In this document: positions 38,721 through 49,747 of the stretch, piece by piece
Position numbering within the stretch: the first letter of the stretch is position 1
Layout: each line of letters begins with the position of its first letter
Source: Eudromia elegans
Lineage: Eukaryota; Chordata; Aves; Tinamiformes; Tinamidae
DNA: 64,000 nt
Assembly: GCA_003342815.1 (NCBI GenBank)
Contig: PTEX01000014.1
Span: forward strand, 7,432,765 to 7,496,764
Reading direction: 5' to 3'
The notes under the pieces: generated by a model
Databases searched by the model: none
Told to the model about the DNA's origin: nothing
The model's input: the letters and a program-made list of their open reading frames with translations, nothing else
Translations under genes and position numbers: made by a program

Positions 38721-39338
38721 TGGTAGCCCCAGAGGGGAGCAGATAGCCCCATGGCGGGGTGAGTAATTCCGTGGTGGGGTGGGTAGCCCTGTTGTGGGGC
38801 AAGTAATTCCATAGTGGGGTAAGTAGGCCGGTCACAGGGCAGGTAGCCCCATGGTGGGGTATATAATTCCATAGCGGAGCAGGTGACCCTGTGGTGGGAC
38901 AGGTAATTCTATAGAGGGCAGGTAGCCCTGTTGTGGGGCAGGTAATTCCATAGTGGGGCAGGTAGCTCCAGAGGGGAGCTGATAGCCCCGTGATGGGGTA
39001 GGTAATTCCATAGTGGGGCAGGTAGCCCCAGGGTAGGGCAGGTAATTCCATAGTGGGGCAGGTAGCCCCGTGACGGGGCAGGTAATTCTGTAGTGGGGCA
39101 GGTAGCCCCATGGTAGGGCAGGTGACCCTGCGGTGGGGCAGGTAATTCCACAGTGGAACAGGTAGCCCTATGGCGGGACAGGTGATTCCATAGTGGGGCA
39201 GGTAGCCCCATGGTAGGGCAGGTGATTCCATAGCGGGTCAGGTAGCCCCATGGTAGAGCAGGTAATTCCATAGTGGGGCAGGTAGCCCTATGGTAGGGCA
39301 GGTAATTCCATAGCGGGGCAGGTAGCCCCATGGTGGTT
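38721..39338. repeat. 20-bp minisatellite, about 31 copies (40-bp higher-order unit)
   Basis: Two related 20-mers alternate: GGTAGCCCCATGGTAGGGCA and GGTAATTCCATAGTGGGGCA. They run for about 620 bp with a nearly fixed 20-nt spacing; I see only one 1-nt length change, near 38915. Units nearer the right end match each other best, while those on the left are more diverged. The array lies in presumed SLC45A3 intron 1. On the minus strand it is free of stop codons, which creates long spurious frames of Pro/Leu/Tyr-rich repeats. Confidence 0.97.
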
Positions 39339-40854
39339 CCTCCATCGGGCTCGGAGCTCTGGCCGTACCCGCGATGCAGCAGCCCGTGGGCTCCATCAAG
39401 CGCGAGCGGGGCCTCCGCTGAGCCCGGGGCCTCGCAGGGCAGCGGTGGCTCCAGGCGGCCGCGGGAAGCCGGAGCCTGGGAGCAGCCCTCCCGCCGGGAG
39501 GGCTCCCTTTGTGCGCCGGGAAGGAGCAGGTTGCGGCACGGGGGTCAGCGGAGCCCGGTGGCTGCCGCGCTCCCTGTTTGATGTTCGCGGCGCGGGGCAG
39601 GGGGGAGGATAAAGAGCCCATAGAAATGTTGGCCTGGCCTCAGAAAAGAGCATGAAATAGCGGAGAAATGCAGGGTGAAGGGCACGGGGGACGGGTCTTT
39701 CTCCACCCTGGAAAGCGCCCCTCTCCATACGACGGGCCCAGGGTGGACAATGCTGCGGGCCTGCCGGGCTGGGAAAACATCCTTGCCTAGTGCCCCTTCT
39801 TAACAAACATCTTGACCCTCTCATCTGTCTCGCAGGGACATTCATTTGCTGTCCATAGTCTCCCAGCAAAGAGCGTCTGTCGGCCCGAGGTGGCTCTGGC
39901 CTTGCTGACGGGTCGCAAAGGTCTTGATGGATGACGGGGCTCTTCCCTCCCCTTAACTTGGCTCCTGGCTTCAGGAATCTCCTGTCCGACGGAGCCTTTA
40001 TCCGGCTGCTCAGAGGGGGACGGACAGTGACCTGCTTTGCATGTCTGACTGTAAAATACTCCCTAGCAAGTATTCTAAATACCCACAGCTCAGCTGCCCT
40101 CGCACGTACCCCTTTGCTTGGACCAAATGCTGGTCTTGGAGCCCTTGGAGAACCGGCTGCAGGTGCCTGAAACTTGGGCTCTGCCACTCGCTTTGGTTTC
40201 CCCTCAATTCATAGGAGAGAGACCGCAGTGAATGAGTCTGTGTTTGTGCAGGGGTCAGTCTGGTTATCAGGACAGCAGTGGGTACTAAAAGGACCCGAGC
40301 CGAGCGGTGGTTGTTAGAGTCCTAAAGCAAGATAATGGTGTTGTAGGAAGGAAAGAACCAGCTGCCCTTTCCGACGAGCCGAGTGTCCGCGCTAAGATCC
40401 AGCCTTCCCACAGCTCGGGATGCGGCTGTGGCTTCTCCCATCCACCCGGGATAACTGCCTTGTTTCTGGGCCGCTGGGCTCTTCCCTGCGGGGGAAAAGG
40501 AGGGAATTGCAAATGGCCTTTGGCACCCGGCTCTTCCTTGCCCTGCTCGTGGGACGTGACGGAGCCTCCGTGCGCGGGAAGCGCGGGGTTAATGCAGAGG
40601 GACGACGTAAATCCCGGTTCTCTGCGACCGCTCCATCTCCCCCCGCGAACGGGGCCAGGGGGATTTGGGAGGCAAGGGGGCAGGCGAGGGGGTCAGGAGG
40701 GCTCGGGTGAGGCTCCTTTGCAGCCCGCCGGCCCTGCCAGACCTATTCTCCATGGTGTATTTCACATTGAGCGGCGCTCAATGCGCCCTGATGGCTGTGA
40801 AAGGCTCTGGCACCGCGTGAAGAGCCCTTCCGCGGGCGCTCGCTCCCACCCTTT

Positions 40855-40914
40855 CTTCCAAGGGGCTTCCAGGGAGCGGGGAATTAATAATGTTCATAAA
40901 GAGCCCCTTGGAAG
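40855..40914. repeat. Inverted repeat with perfect 13-bp arms
   Basis: CTTCCAAGGGGCT at 40855-40867 pairs perfectly with AGCCCCTTGGAAG at 40902-40914, leaving a 34-nt AT-containing loop. About 70 bp upstream, at 40765-40783, is a second small hairpin, CATTGAGC-GGC-GCTCAATG. Function unknown. Confidence 0.85.
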
Positions 40915-42889
40915 GTTGGAAACGTAACGGCGGGGCTAAGAATGGGAACGCAGCGGCCAGCGCCGCCCTCCCCGCTCGCTGCATCAACTCCACCGTGGTG
41001 AGGAAGAAGAGGGGAGCTTCGGCCCCCGGTGCTGCCCAGTGCCCTGCCTGGAGGCTCCTCCAGACAGACCCGGCCCGGGCTGATCCGGGCAGTTTGCTGC
41101 CATGTATGAAACGTTATTACAGAGCCCCGGCAGGTCACAGGTAGTTGTTGAATGCAGTTCTGCATTGCCCACGGGGGAGCGCGGCTGGTCGCTCCGCGGC
41201 GGATGGGATTGCAAATCCGAGACGCTCAAGGGTCGTCCCTGCTGTGGGTGCTCCGGAGGAACACGGGAGCTTTCCTCTGAGTCCCCTATTCCTCCTTCGT
41301 TGAAGCTGCAGCTACCCTGGAGGTCTCGCATTGTGAGTGTGCGGGGAGATCAGGAGGCAGGGGGGCTTCTCTGGCCTTGCTCGCGCAATCCGGTTAATGC
41401 TCCGCACATCATCTGCCGTCTCCGGGCGCCCCTCCGGAGATGGAGGATTCCCATTTCCTCTGGAGATGGAGGATGTGGCTAGGACGAGGGTGCCATGCAG
41501 GGTCTGCGTGCGCCGAGGGCCGGTTCCCTGCTCTGGTGCACCCGGCAGTGGCGTCTCTGTGGGTCCGTGTTCCTGCTGGCGCTCCCTGTGCTGCGGCCAG
41601 CTGGCTCCACAGTTTTGCAAGGAGGAAATGCACAAATCCGGATCTGCAGCCTCCTGCCTTGGAATAAAGGGGCTCCTGAAGCCGTTTTCCCCGACTTCCC
41701 CCTTCCCCGTTGCTCCTTTCCTCCGCACAGCGTGGCAGGACCGGGGCGGCCGCAGCCCTGGCTGCCCCAACAGGATCCCTGCGCAGAGGCTCCGTGCAGC
41801 CGCTCTCCTCTCGCTGCCGTCCCCAGGACCGCCCTCCTACCTGCTCGCCAGGTGACCCGGCCTCTCCGCATTGATTTGCTGTTTCTCTGCTGAGAAAGGA
41901 AAAGCCGCTTCCAGTTAGGCTGCCGCGCTGGAAAACTAAAGGAAAAACACAAGAGTTGAAGATGCTCTGACCCTGCTGGGGAGGGAGAGGAGGAGCTGGG
42001 GGTGAGCGCGGCCGCCCCGCTGCAGATGAGGACCCGGTGGCTCCGGAGCTCTGTGATCAAGCAGGGCAAAGTCCTGCACACGGCTCCCTTCTCGTGTGCC
42101 CGGGAAGCTCTGCTGCGTCCTGCAGATGGAGCCTGGTCATGGGGCCGCTTGGAGAAGGACTAATATTGTCCTTACTTTGAGGGGAAACTGAGGTGTCAGG
42201 CCGAGAGACTGGTTGTCCTTGAGCTCTTCTAACCAGCTCTGACTGTGAAAGGTCTTCCCGGGGCGGGATGCCACATCCCAAGGGCCGGACACGCCGTGAC
42301 CTGCTCCCATTGGACCTCATGCGCCTGTAGATAGAGGAGCCAGATCTCCCGCGAAGGGGATGCTTTTGCTGAACGCTTCCCTGGCAGGACAGAGTTAAGA
42401 GCACCAGTCACACCAGTCCTCCCCTACAGCCTGACGGATAAACCATCCTGGAAGAGATGGGCAGCATAAAACAAGTGTTGGGTCTTCAGTACACCCGATG
42501 GGAGCATCTAATCCCACATGCTGCTGCTCTGTGTTCATGGCCACGGACGCCTCGGTGCTGAAGTGCAGCCCTGGGCACTTCTGCCACGGGGTACGAGTCC
42601 TGCCTGGCGATTCCCTGCCCTGCCCAGTGCTCCGCTGGCTCTTTACAACCTGCCAACAAGTGTTGACACTAAGGCAGGGCTCTGGGCAAAGTTCAGGTGG
42701 AAACTCAGGTCCTGCAGCTCCCTCCTGAGCCGCTTCGGGCAGGGGTGGCAGGGCCCGGGGCCGCGTCCTCGGCGGGGGCCGCCTGCGTGCGGGCCGGGTG
42801 CAGGAGCAGCCGTGGGGCCAGTAACGCTGCTCTGCGCCACGTTGCTCTTATCGGGAGGCAGGGAGGGCCCTGAAACCAAAGCCACGCGT

Positions 42890-42994
42890 GTACCCGCCGC
42901 GGGTTCCTCCTCTGCCCGCCGGCTACTTAAGCAGCCCTTCCTGGACGGAGGCAGCTCTCGGAAGCAGCAGCGGGATCGGGATCGCGCGGAGCAG
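42890..42994 (+). promoter_or_regulatory. SLC45A3: Candidate alternative first exon / promoter of SLC45A3
   Basis: A TATA-like CTACTTAAG at about 42923-42931 is followed, some 70 nt on, by a consensus donor, GCAG|GTGAGT, at 42994/42995. This gives a short GC-rich exon about 2.2 kb ahead of the first coding exon at 45176. No ATG lies between the TATA-like element and the donor, so it would be a non-coding leader exon. This is a pattern-based guess without transcript support. Confidence 0.3.
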
Positions 42995-45175
42995 GTGAGT
43001 CCTGTCCCGTGGCTCCCGGGAGCCTCCGCCGCCTCTGCCCCTGTCCTCACAGGTAGCGCCGCTGCCCCGGTGCTTCCCTTAGTCTGCGCTGGCTTTTCTG
43101 TGCCGCTGAGTTTGTGTTTTGTGCTTAGATAGAGACCTTGGGTGGGGAGCACGCGGGCAGGTTTGTGCTGCCGAGAGCTGCAGTTTAAATTCCTCTGCCA
43201 AGGCTGCCGGCCAGCTGGGCACCCCTCGTAGACGAGCGAGGCCGAGATATCCTGCGTCCAGCCCGCATCTAGAAAGGCGGTCGCTGCCCCCAGTCGCTTC
43301 CTTGCAAGAGAGGGTGTCTGGAGTAACGCAGCGCAAAGCCGGGGCCCCCTGCGTGCGCCCTTGGAGCCATGCGTGTGATGAAAGGGAAGCTGCTGCTGTC
43401 CCCGCTCTGCCGTTTGCCCTTGGCAAGTCGTCTGAATGATCCCTGATGGAGGAAGATGCCCTTTGTGACTGTCAAGGTCTGAGGGAGCGAGGGGGAGGAA
43501 AGGTTGATAACTCCGTTAGGAAAGTAATCAGTGTTTATTGTGTGTAATTGGCAGCTCCTCAGCTCGGGAGCAGGATCTCCTCCAGAGCAGTAAGAGATAG
43601 AAAAGGGCACTGGCATCTGGGCAAAAGTCTCATCCCCCCTTCCAGCTGCACGCAGGTATCTCTGTCTGTGCGAGGCCTTTGGCCCATGGGAAGAGGGGGA
43701 GAAAGGGGCAGAGAGGAATTCAGGGATGCTGTTTGTCTCTGAGCCTCGTGCTGGCGCTGGGGAGCGGCTGGGGGCCCAGCTCCGCGCTCCAGCCCTGGGC
43801 CCCGACGTGCTCCTGGAGCAGCGGCTCTTCCTGCAACGCGGCCCTGCCGGGGGCTCCCGCGATGCCGGAGGGTCTGGACCGCTCGGCCGGGCGCAACCTG
43901 GAGCGCCGGCCGCCTCCGCGCTGGGAGGGAGGGCGAGTGCCTGCTGGGGATGCTCCCGCGGGACGCTTTCCCTTTCCTCATAATTGAGACAAAGAATTTG
44001 CAGCGGGGCAGGGCTGCCAAACTGGATTTTCGCCTACCCTTTCCTGCCGGGATGGCTCCATGCAGTTGAGCAAGAGCCGGGTCCTGTTAGCTGCTCCGGC
44101 GGGAGGTCAGGGAGCGGGGTGGCCGGGAGAGCCCTCCGCCCACGTGGCCGGCGTCGTGTGCAGCCCCAGGGCGACCACAGCGCTCGGGACCGGCTGCAGA
44201 CGGAGCCGAGCCCGGGGCCGCGTCCCCGGGGAGGACCCCGGTGTTTCGGGATGAGGTTGGACTGTGTGAACCATGGGAATCAGGCTGCACTTGGACTGTT
44301 CTCCTTCAGCCGCGTCTGCTCGGGTCACCCTTCTTGCTAACCCGTTCTCCCTTCCGCGGCCGAAGCAGAGCCCACGTTCACAAGATGCTTCCAGCAAAAC
44401 AGCAGCTCGGTCGGCCCGGTTGGATGAGTTTTCCTTGCAGGATTTCCGTAGCTGGCAGGCTCCTGAAATGGCAGGTTGGCCGCAGGTTGCTAAGATCATT
44501 CACTTACAGCTACCTTTAGTTGCTTAGACCCTGTCTTGAATTGTTGGCCTCTCCCCTCCGAGGAGGGTTGGAGAGAGGGAGCACGTTACAGGGCAAATAA
44601 ATGACTCAGACTAATGAGCAAGGTAATTGCTGCTAGTCGGGGCTGAACTGGGTCAGGTTTGTTTGTGAAACTCCACGGAGGCACCATCTGGTCTCTGCGC
44701 CCCGTCTGAGACGGCACTCGGGGGAAGCCGCTTCCCGGGAAGCAGCGGAGCCGGGGCAGGACGGGCTGGTCGTTAAGCAGCGACGTGGGTCTGCGGAGAC
44801 CCCCCCGGTGCCACGCCGGCGCTCGGAGGAGACATCTAATTGATTTCACTGGGAGACGGGGCCCGAGTCCTTCCCATGGATCAGCTGCACGGCCCGTCTG
44901 CAGCGTGGGGCTGGACGGGCTGCTGGGAGGTCATTAGACCCCGCGTTGCCCCAAGGCAGGATTGGATTTTCCCAAACCCTTTCTGGCAGGTGTCGGTCTC
45001 GCCCGTCACAAGCCCTTGGGGGTAACGGAGCAGCACAAATGCAGCCGGTGCCTTTTAACCGCAGAGCCCTCCGAGGTGCCCCGTCCTCGGCCGCTCGCGA
45101 CGGGGCCATTGAGCGTGTCCCGTGTCTCCCGGGGCTGCTCTGGGCCCGTTTCTAACGCACTCGCTCTCCTTCCAG

Positions 45176-45359
45176 CACGCAGCACCCGGACGGCGGCGGG
45201 CGCCCGGGCTCGGAGCAACCGGGGCCGCGTCTCGCAGCGAGAGGAGGAAGAAAAAGCGGCTCCTTCCCGGCCGCCGAGGATGGGAGGCAGCCCCTGCGCG
45301 GCCGAGCGGGGCGAGGAGCCGGGGCCGGCGGCGTGAGGCGGGGCGGCGGGCCGGGCGGC
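45176..45359 (+). other. SLC45A3: SLC45A3 exon 2, 5' UTR part
   Basis: The acceptor CTCTCCTTCCAG ends at 45175, and the 184 nt that follow lead to the start codon at 45360. The leader is very GC-rich and holds one short upstream ORF. The in-frame triplet at 45333 upstream of the start is GTG, not ATG. The ATG at 45360 is therefore the first usable in-frame start, and it matches the human N-terminal length exactly. Confidence 0.8.
45280..45336 (+). promoter_or_regulatory. Upstream ORF (18 codons) in the SLC45A3 leader
   Basis: An ATG at 45280 has A at -3 and G at +4 (CCGAGGATGG), a strong initiation context. It opens an 18-residue frame, MGGSPCAAERGEEPGPAA, ending at TGA 45334-45336. The stop lies 23 nt before the SLC45A3 start codon. 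Ribosomes would need leaky scanning or reinitiation to reach the main frame. This suggests translational control but is not proof. Confidence 0.6.
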
Positions 45360-48300
45360 ATGGCGCCCGCGGCGCGGGGCGGCTCCCTCCTGCGCCGGCG
45401 CCGGGCCCAGCTGCTGCTCGTCAACTCGCTCACGTTCGGCCTCGAGGTCTGCCTGGCCGCGGGGATCACGTCCGTGCCGCCACTGCTGCTGGAAGCCGGC
45501 GTGGAGGAGAAGTTCATGACCATGGTCCTGGGTAGGCGGCCGGGCTCCCTCTTCCACGGGCGCGTTGCCGGCGCGAGGCGGGGGGAAAAGCCGGGAGCGC
45601 GCCGCCGCATCCGTCCGCTTACCCGCCCCTCCGTCCCCCGTGCCAGGGATAGGCCCCGTCCTCGGGCTCGTCTTCGTGCCGGTGATCGGATCCGCCAGCG
45701 ACCACTGGCAGAGCAGCTACGGCCGGAGGCGCCCGTTCATCTGGCTGCTGTGCCTGGGCGTCCTGCTGAGCCTCTTCGTCATCCCGCACGCCGGCAGCCT
45801 CGCCGGCCTCTTCGCCCCGGACGCGCGCCCGCTGGAGATCGCCTTCCTCGTGGCGGGCATCGGCCTGCTCGACTTCTGCGGGCAGGTGTGCTTCACGCCG
45901 CTCGAGGCCCTGCTCGCCGACCTCTTCCAGGAGTCCGAGAGCTGCCGCCAGGCCTTCTCCGTGTACGCCTTCATGGTCAGCCTGGGCGGCTGCATCGGCT
46001 ACCTGCTGCCGGCCATCGACTGGCACGGCACCTTCCTGGCGCCCTACCTGGGCGGCCAGCAGAGCTGCCTCTTCAGCCTCCTCGCTGCCATCTTCCTCGG
46101 CTGCGTGCTGGCCACGCTCTTCGTGGCGGAGGAGGCCGTGGCGGCGCGCGCGGACGCCACGGCCGGCCCGGCGNNNNNNNNNNNNNNNNNNNNNNNNNNN
46201 NNNNNNNNNNNNNNNNNNNNNNNNNNNNNNNNNNNNNNNNNNNNNNNNNNNNNNNNNNNNNNNNNNNNNNNNNCGCGTGCTGCTCCTGCCCGGCGCCCGG
46301 GGGCCTCGTGCGGGCCCGGCGCGCGCTGCGGAGCCTCTGCGCCTTGGCGCCGCGCCTGCACGGCCTCTACTGCCGCCTCCCCAAGGCCATCCGGCGCCTC
46401 TTCGTGGCCGAGCTCTGCAGCTGGATGGCGCTCATGACCTTCATGCTCTTCTACACGGACTTCGTCGGCGAAGGCCTCTACCACGGCGTGCCCAGAGCCA
46501 AGCCGGGCACGGACGCCAGGCGCCACTATGACGAAGGTGAGGATGGATGGATGGATGGATGGATGGATGGATGGATGGATGGATGGATGGATGGATGCTC
46601 GGAGGATGCAGGGGCTGTTCCCAGGAGCTGGAGCGTTTAGCACCCTGCTGCCCTTCCTTCCCTCTTGCAGAGCCCCATCTCCTTCGTGAAGGTGCTTTCC
46701 CAGCCCTCTTTCCCTAGCCGTCTCTCTCGCCCTCCGAGTTTTCCCCTCGCTGCCTGCAGTACACTGCCTCTTTGTGCTGGCTGCCCGTTGAACCCGAAGG
46801 AGCTTAATTATTATTTAACACGTGCAGCGTAGGAGCTCGGGCAGGTCAGGACCTCTTTGTGCCAGCAGCCATAGAAACCTGCGCGGAGTAATGATCCGTG
46901 CTCCAAGGAGTTAATGGTTTTAATTCCCTGAAATCTGATAAATCGTTGCAGAGGGTAAGGTCCGGATCGCTACCGGATACTGCAGTCGCTTAGTCGACGT
47001 TGTGTATTTTCCCATTGGCTTAAGTGTAATTCCTTGTTCCTTTTGTTCCGCTGCTGGTTTTGGCATCAGGTAGCACATCCTGGTTCACGAGCAGGTGACA
47101 GATCCTGGGTCTTAGCAGTGAGAAGGGGAGTACATGGCCTCTCAAAGACAACAGTGGCACTCGGTTTCCCGGCTCCTATTGCCTCTGCACTTAGCCTGAA
47201 GCACCTAGGAGCATTTGTAGGAGGAACTCCATGCCAAGGGAGATGTAAACTGGCTGGTGAGAGCAGAGACACACAAGCTGACGCTGTTCTGCTGCTTGGG
47301 ACGGTGCCACGCTGTGCATGGACTGTCCTGGGACGGACACCAGAGGGAAGGACTCCCAAGGGTGCCCGGATGACCGAGCGGTTCCTATCACCCACCTCTG
47401 CTTATCCGCAGGCGTCCGCATGGGCAGTCTGGGCCTCTTCCTGCAGTGCGTCACGTCCATCTTCTTCTCGACGATCATGGACTGGCTGGTGAAGCGCCTG
47501 GGCACGCGGGCCGTCTACCTGGCCAGCGTGGTCGTCTTCCCCGCGGCCGCCTCCGTCATGTGCCTCTCGCGCAGCGTCGCCGTCGTCACCGCCTCGGCCG
47601 CCCTGACGGGCTTCACCTTCTCGGCGCTCCAGATCCTGCCCTACACCCTCGCGTCCCTCTATCATCACGAGAAGCAGGTAGGAGCGCTGGGGGGCCACGC
47701 GGCGGCGGGGCCGGGCCGGCCTCTGCTGCCGTTCGTAGCACCCGTGGAAGGGAAGCGCACGCCTGTGCTCAGAGTTTTCCCACATGTACTCCTGATTCCA
47801 GGCCGTCTCCTCCAAAGATTCATCTGAACTCCATTAGGATGAGATGGAGGAAAAAACAGGGTCTAGAGCCTCCCTCCCGAGGCCTTCCCTGCTCCCCCCA
47901 AGCATGGGATTTTGTAGCTTTGAATAGCAGGGGGTGGCTAAGATGGGACAAATCAGCTAAGGTTGGGGTGTCCTCCCTGCTCTGCAGGCTTTTAGGGAAG
48001 CTGGTGCAGGCTGCTTAGAGGTTCCCAGGCATTTTCTGCAACCACGTCCCTTCTGCAGCATGATTAACCTCAGGTGGTTTTAAAAAATCATGACTGTTCA
48101 GCCTTTAGAGCTCCTGCTTTCAAATATTTGTCCATAATATGAGGATCAGTAAAATGAAACCTGACATTCTTCCTATTCCCCTAGCTCTAAGGAAAACAAA
48201 GATTATGCAACTTTTTGCACCAACAGCCAAGCTAGCAACCCTGTCTCACAGATGTTATCTTGCGGAGAAGTCCTAGGAGGTTCCTGAGTTGCACGCTGGA

Positions 48301-49747
48301 TTAATAGGAGTTTCTCTTGTGCTGCAAATGCAAAATTAATTTGTGGTTTGAGAGCAGCTCTTTCATCCCAATGGCAGGCGGTTCACTGTGCAGGGGAATA
48401 AGTAGGAGTTTGTACCACAGGCATCCCGATGTTCACGTTGAACAAATACTTCTGACCAACCCATCCCAGTTTACAGCAGGCACCCTGTCAAAATAGGGGT
48501 GTGAGAGAGTGTTCTGCTTTGCAAGAACTGCAGTTTGCCTGGGATCTCCCATGGATGGCGTACGAACAGAATGAAAACCAAACCCCACAGGCTGGGAATG
48601 GGACGGCCACACGCCCGAGCGTTTGCCAGAGGTTGCACGGGGAGCTCTCGCAATACAATGAGACGGGGTATAGCTGGGTTTGGTTTGGTTGCCCCAGCTT
48701 TCAAATTCCTCCTTCCCTCAACTACTTTCCAGCAGGCTCCAGTGGGACCCCACAAGAAGCAATCCCTAACAAGCCTTTTGTAGCAACGTCTCCATCTTCT
48801 CCATTTTCCTTCTCTTTTTCTCTTACTGTTGAGTTCTGTCGTGGTTCTCATTTGCTTCCCCTTGTTCCGGCTTCCTGTCTTCCTTCTCTTTCTTGTTTTC
48901 CTTTTTCATTTGAAATGCTCCTCCCGAAGGGAGTCAGCAGAAGGGGCCCCCGAGCTGGCTCTCGTGTCACCCCGTGCGGGATCGCCACCCGGTCGGGCCG
49001 CCGCAGCGGGAGCTCCTTGCTTTGCGCACGCTGCGTAAGTCGCTCCCTTCTCCCTCGTGCCCTCTCCTCTCCGCACGGCCACTAAACCTTGCCCGGAACG
49101 GTTCTCCTGCATCCCGTCGGGAAAAGGCAGCCTGGCTCCCATCCCATGTGGATCATTCTCCCTTCAGGCATCCCCTTCTTTAGCTGCCCTGACCCAGCAC
49201 GTTCAAAGCCCACAGTGTTTTTATTCCTCTGTGTGCAGCACCCCTGCTCCCACCGTGCTACAACCTCCTTCCTCACCTCCCTCCTTCTTTCCCCTAGGTG
49301 TTTTTGCCTAAGTACAAAAGCAAAGAGGAGGAAGGCACGGCTCAGCCGGACAAGAAGTCGCTCCTCCCTAACGGCCTCCTCTCCAGCCAGAAGCTGCCCT
49401 ACCAGAACGGACACTCCGGAGGCCTCTTCTCCTCTTCCTCGCCGGCTCCTCCAGCCACCAGCTCGGCCCTGTGCGTCAGCAACCCCTGCGAGGTCTCGCT
49501 CATGATGATCGTGGGAGACCCGGACTCCGTGGCCCCTGGCCGAGGCATCTGCCTGGACCTGGCCATTTTGGACAGTGCTTTTCTCCTCTCTCAGGTCGTC
49601 CCCTCGCTTGCCATGGGGTCCATCGTGCAGTTTACGCAGTCGGTGACTGCCTACATGGTGTCGGCCGCTGCCTTCGGCCTCGTCGCCATCTACTTTGCCA
49701 CCAAAGTTGTCTTTGATAAGAGTGACATGGCCAAGTGCTCGGTGTGA
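45360..49747 (+). CDS. SLC45A3: SLC45A3 (prostein), MFS proton/sugar-type carrier, 4 coding exons with an internal assembly gap
   Basis: SLC45A3 is a 12-helix major-facilitator-superfamily membrane protein of the sucrose-transporter-like SLC45 family. In human it is known as prostein, abundant in prostate and androgen-regulated. Coding exons are 45360-45531, 45647-46536 (with 100 N at 46174-46273), 47412-47677 and 49298-49747. Hallmarks identical or nearly so to human include [19 protein letters not shown] (helix 1), [19 protein letters not shown], the family YGRRRPFIW loop motif (from residue 82), [64 protein letters not shown] and a C-terminus ending [13 protein letters not shown]. The start [19 protein letters not shown] aligns without length change to human. 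Readable codons alone number about 558, against 553 residues in human, because the last cytosolic loop is longer. Reading frame on the two sides of the gap differs, so the true missing length is not 100. Third codon positions are strongly G/C. Confidence 0.97.
46174..46273. other. SLC45A3: Assembly gap, 100 N, inside SLC45A3 coding exon 3
   Basis: The gap falls in the central cytoplasmic loop between [17 protein letters not shown] and [15 protein letters not shown]. The round length suggests a placeholder. To keep the frame, the missing sequence must be a multiple of three plus two bases. Comparison with human suggests roughly ten or more residues are lost, in extremely GC-rich DNA. Confidence 0.95.
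46537..47411 (+). other. SLC45A3: SLC45A3 intron 3 (and very short intron 2 at 45532-45646)
   Basis: Intron 3 begins with the donor GAAG|GTGAGG and ends with the acceptor CTTATCCGCAG. Apart from the GGAT microsatellite at its start I see nothing else in it. Intron 2 is only 115 nt long and very GC-rich. Confidence 0.9.
46541..46596. repeat. (GGAT)14 microsatellite next to the SLC45A3 exon 3 donor
   Basis: Fourteen perfect GGAT copies start four bases after the GT of the exon 3 donor (GTGA then GGAT repeats). It is likely polymorphic in length. Confidence 0.98.
47678..49297 (+). other. SLC45A3: SLC45A3 intron 4
   Basis: The donor AAGCAG|GTAGGA and the acceptor TCTTTCCCCTAG frame this 1.6 kb intron. 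The exons join as HEKQ-VFLPKY, as in human. No repeats or other genes recognised. Confidence 0.9.

Larger units (their letters stand above)
31665..45175 (+). other. SLC45A3: SLC45A3 intron 1 (presumed)
   Basis: This 13.5 kb of mostly GC-rich DNA has no exon with recognisable protein similarity. It holds a CR1 LINE tail (about 32.54-32.77 kb), a 20-bp minisatellite (38.72-39.34 kb), an inverted repeat (40855-40914) and a candidate alternative first exon (about 42.95 kb). The acceptor CTCTCCTTCCAG ending at 45175 is strong. Confidence 0.6.

Noticed and set aside
38548-39331. Minus-strand repeat protein (Pro/Leu/Tyr-rich repeats)
   Set aside because: It is the translation of the 20-bp minisatellite, which happens to lack stops in that direction. 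It has no start context or splice signals of note.
38721-39338. CRISPR-like array
   Set aside because: The units are contiguous 20-mers without unique spacers, in a vertebrate intron; it is a minisatellite.
45565-46643. Frameshift or pseudogene in SLC45A3
   Set aside because: The frame change falls exactly at a 100-N placeholder gap; exons on both sides are intact and conserved, so an assembly gap explains it.
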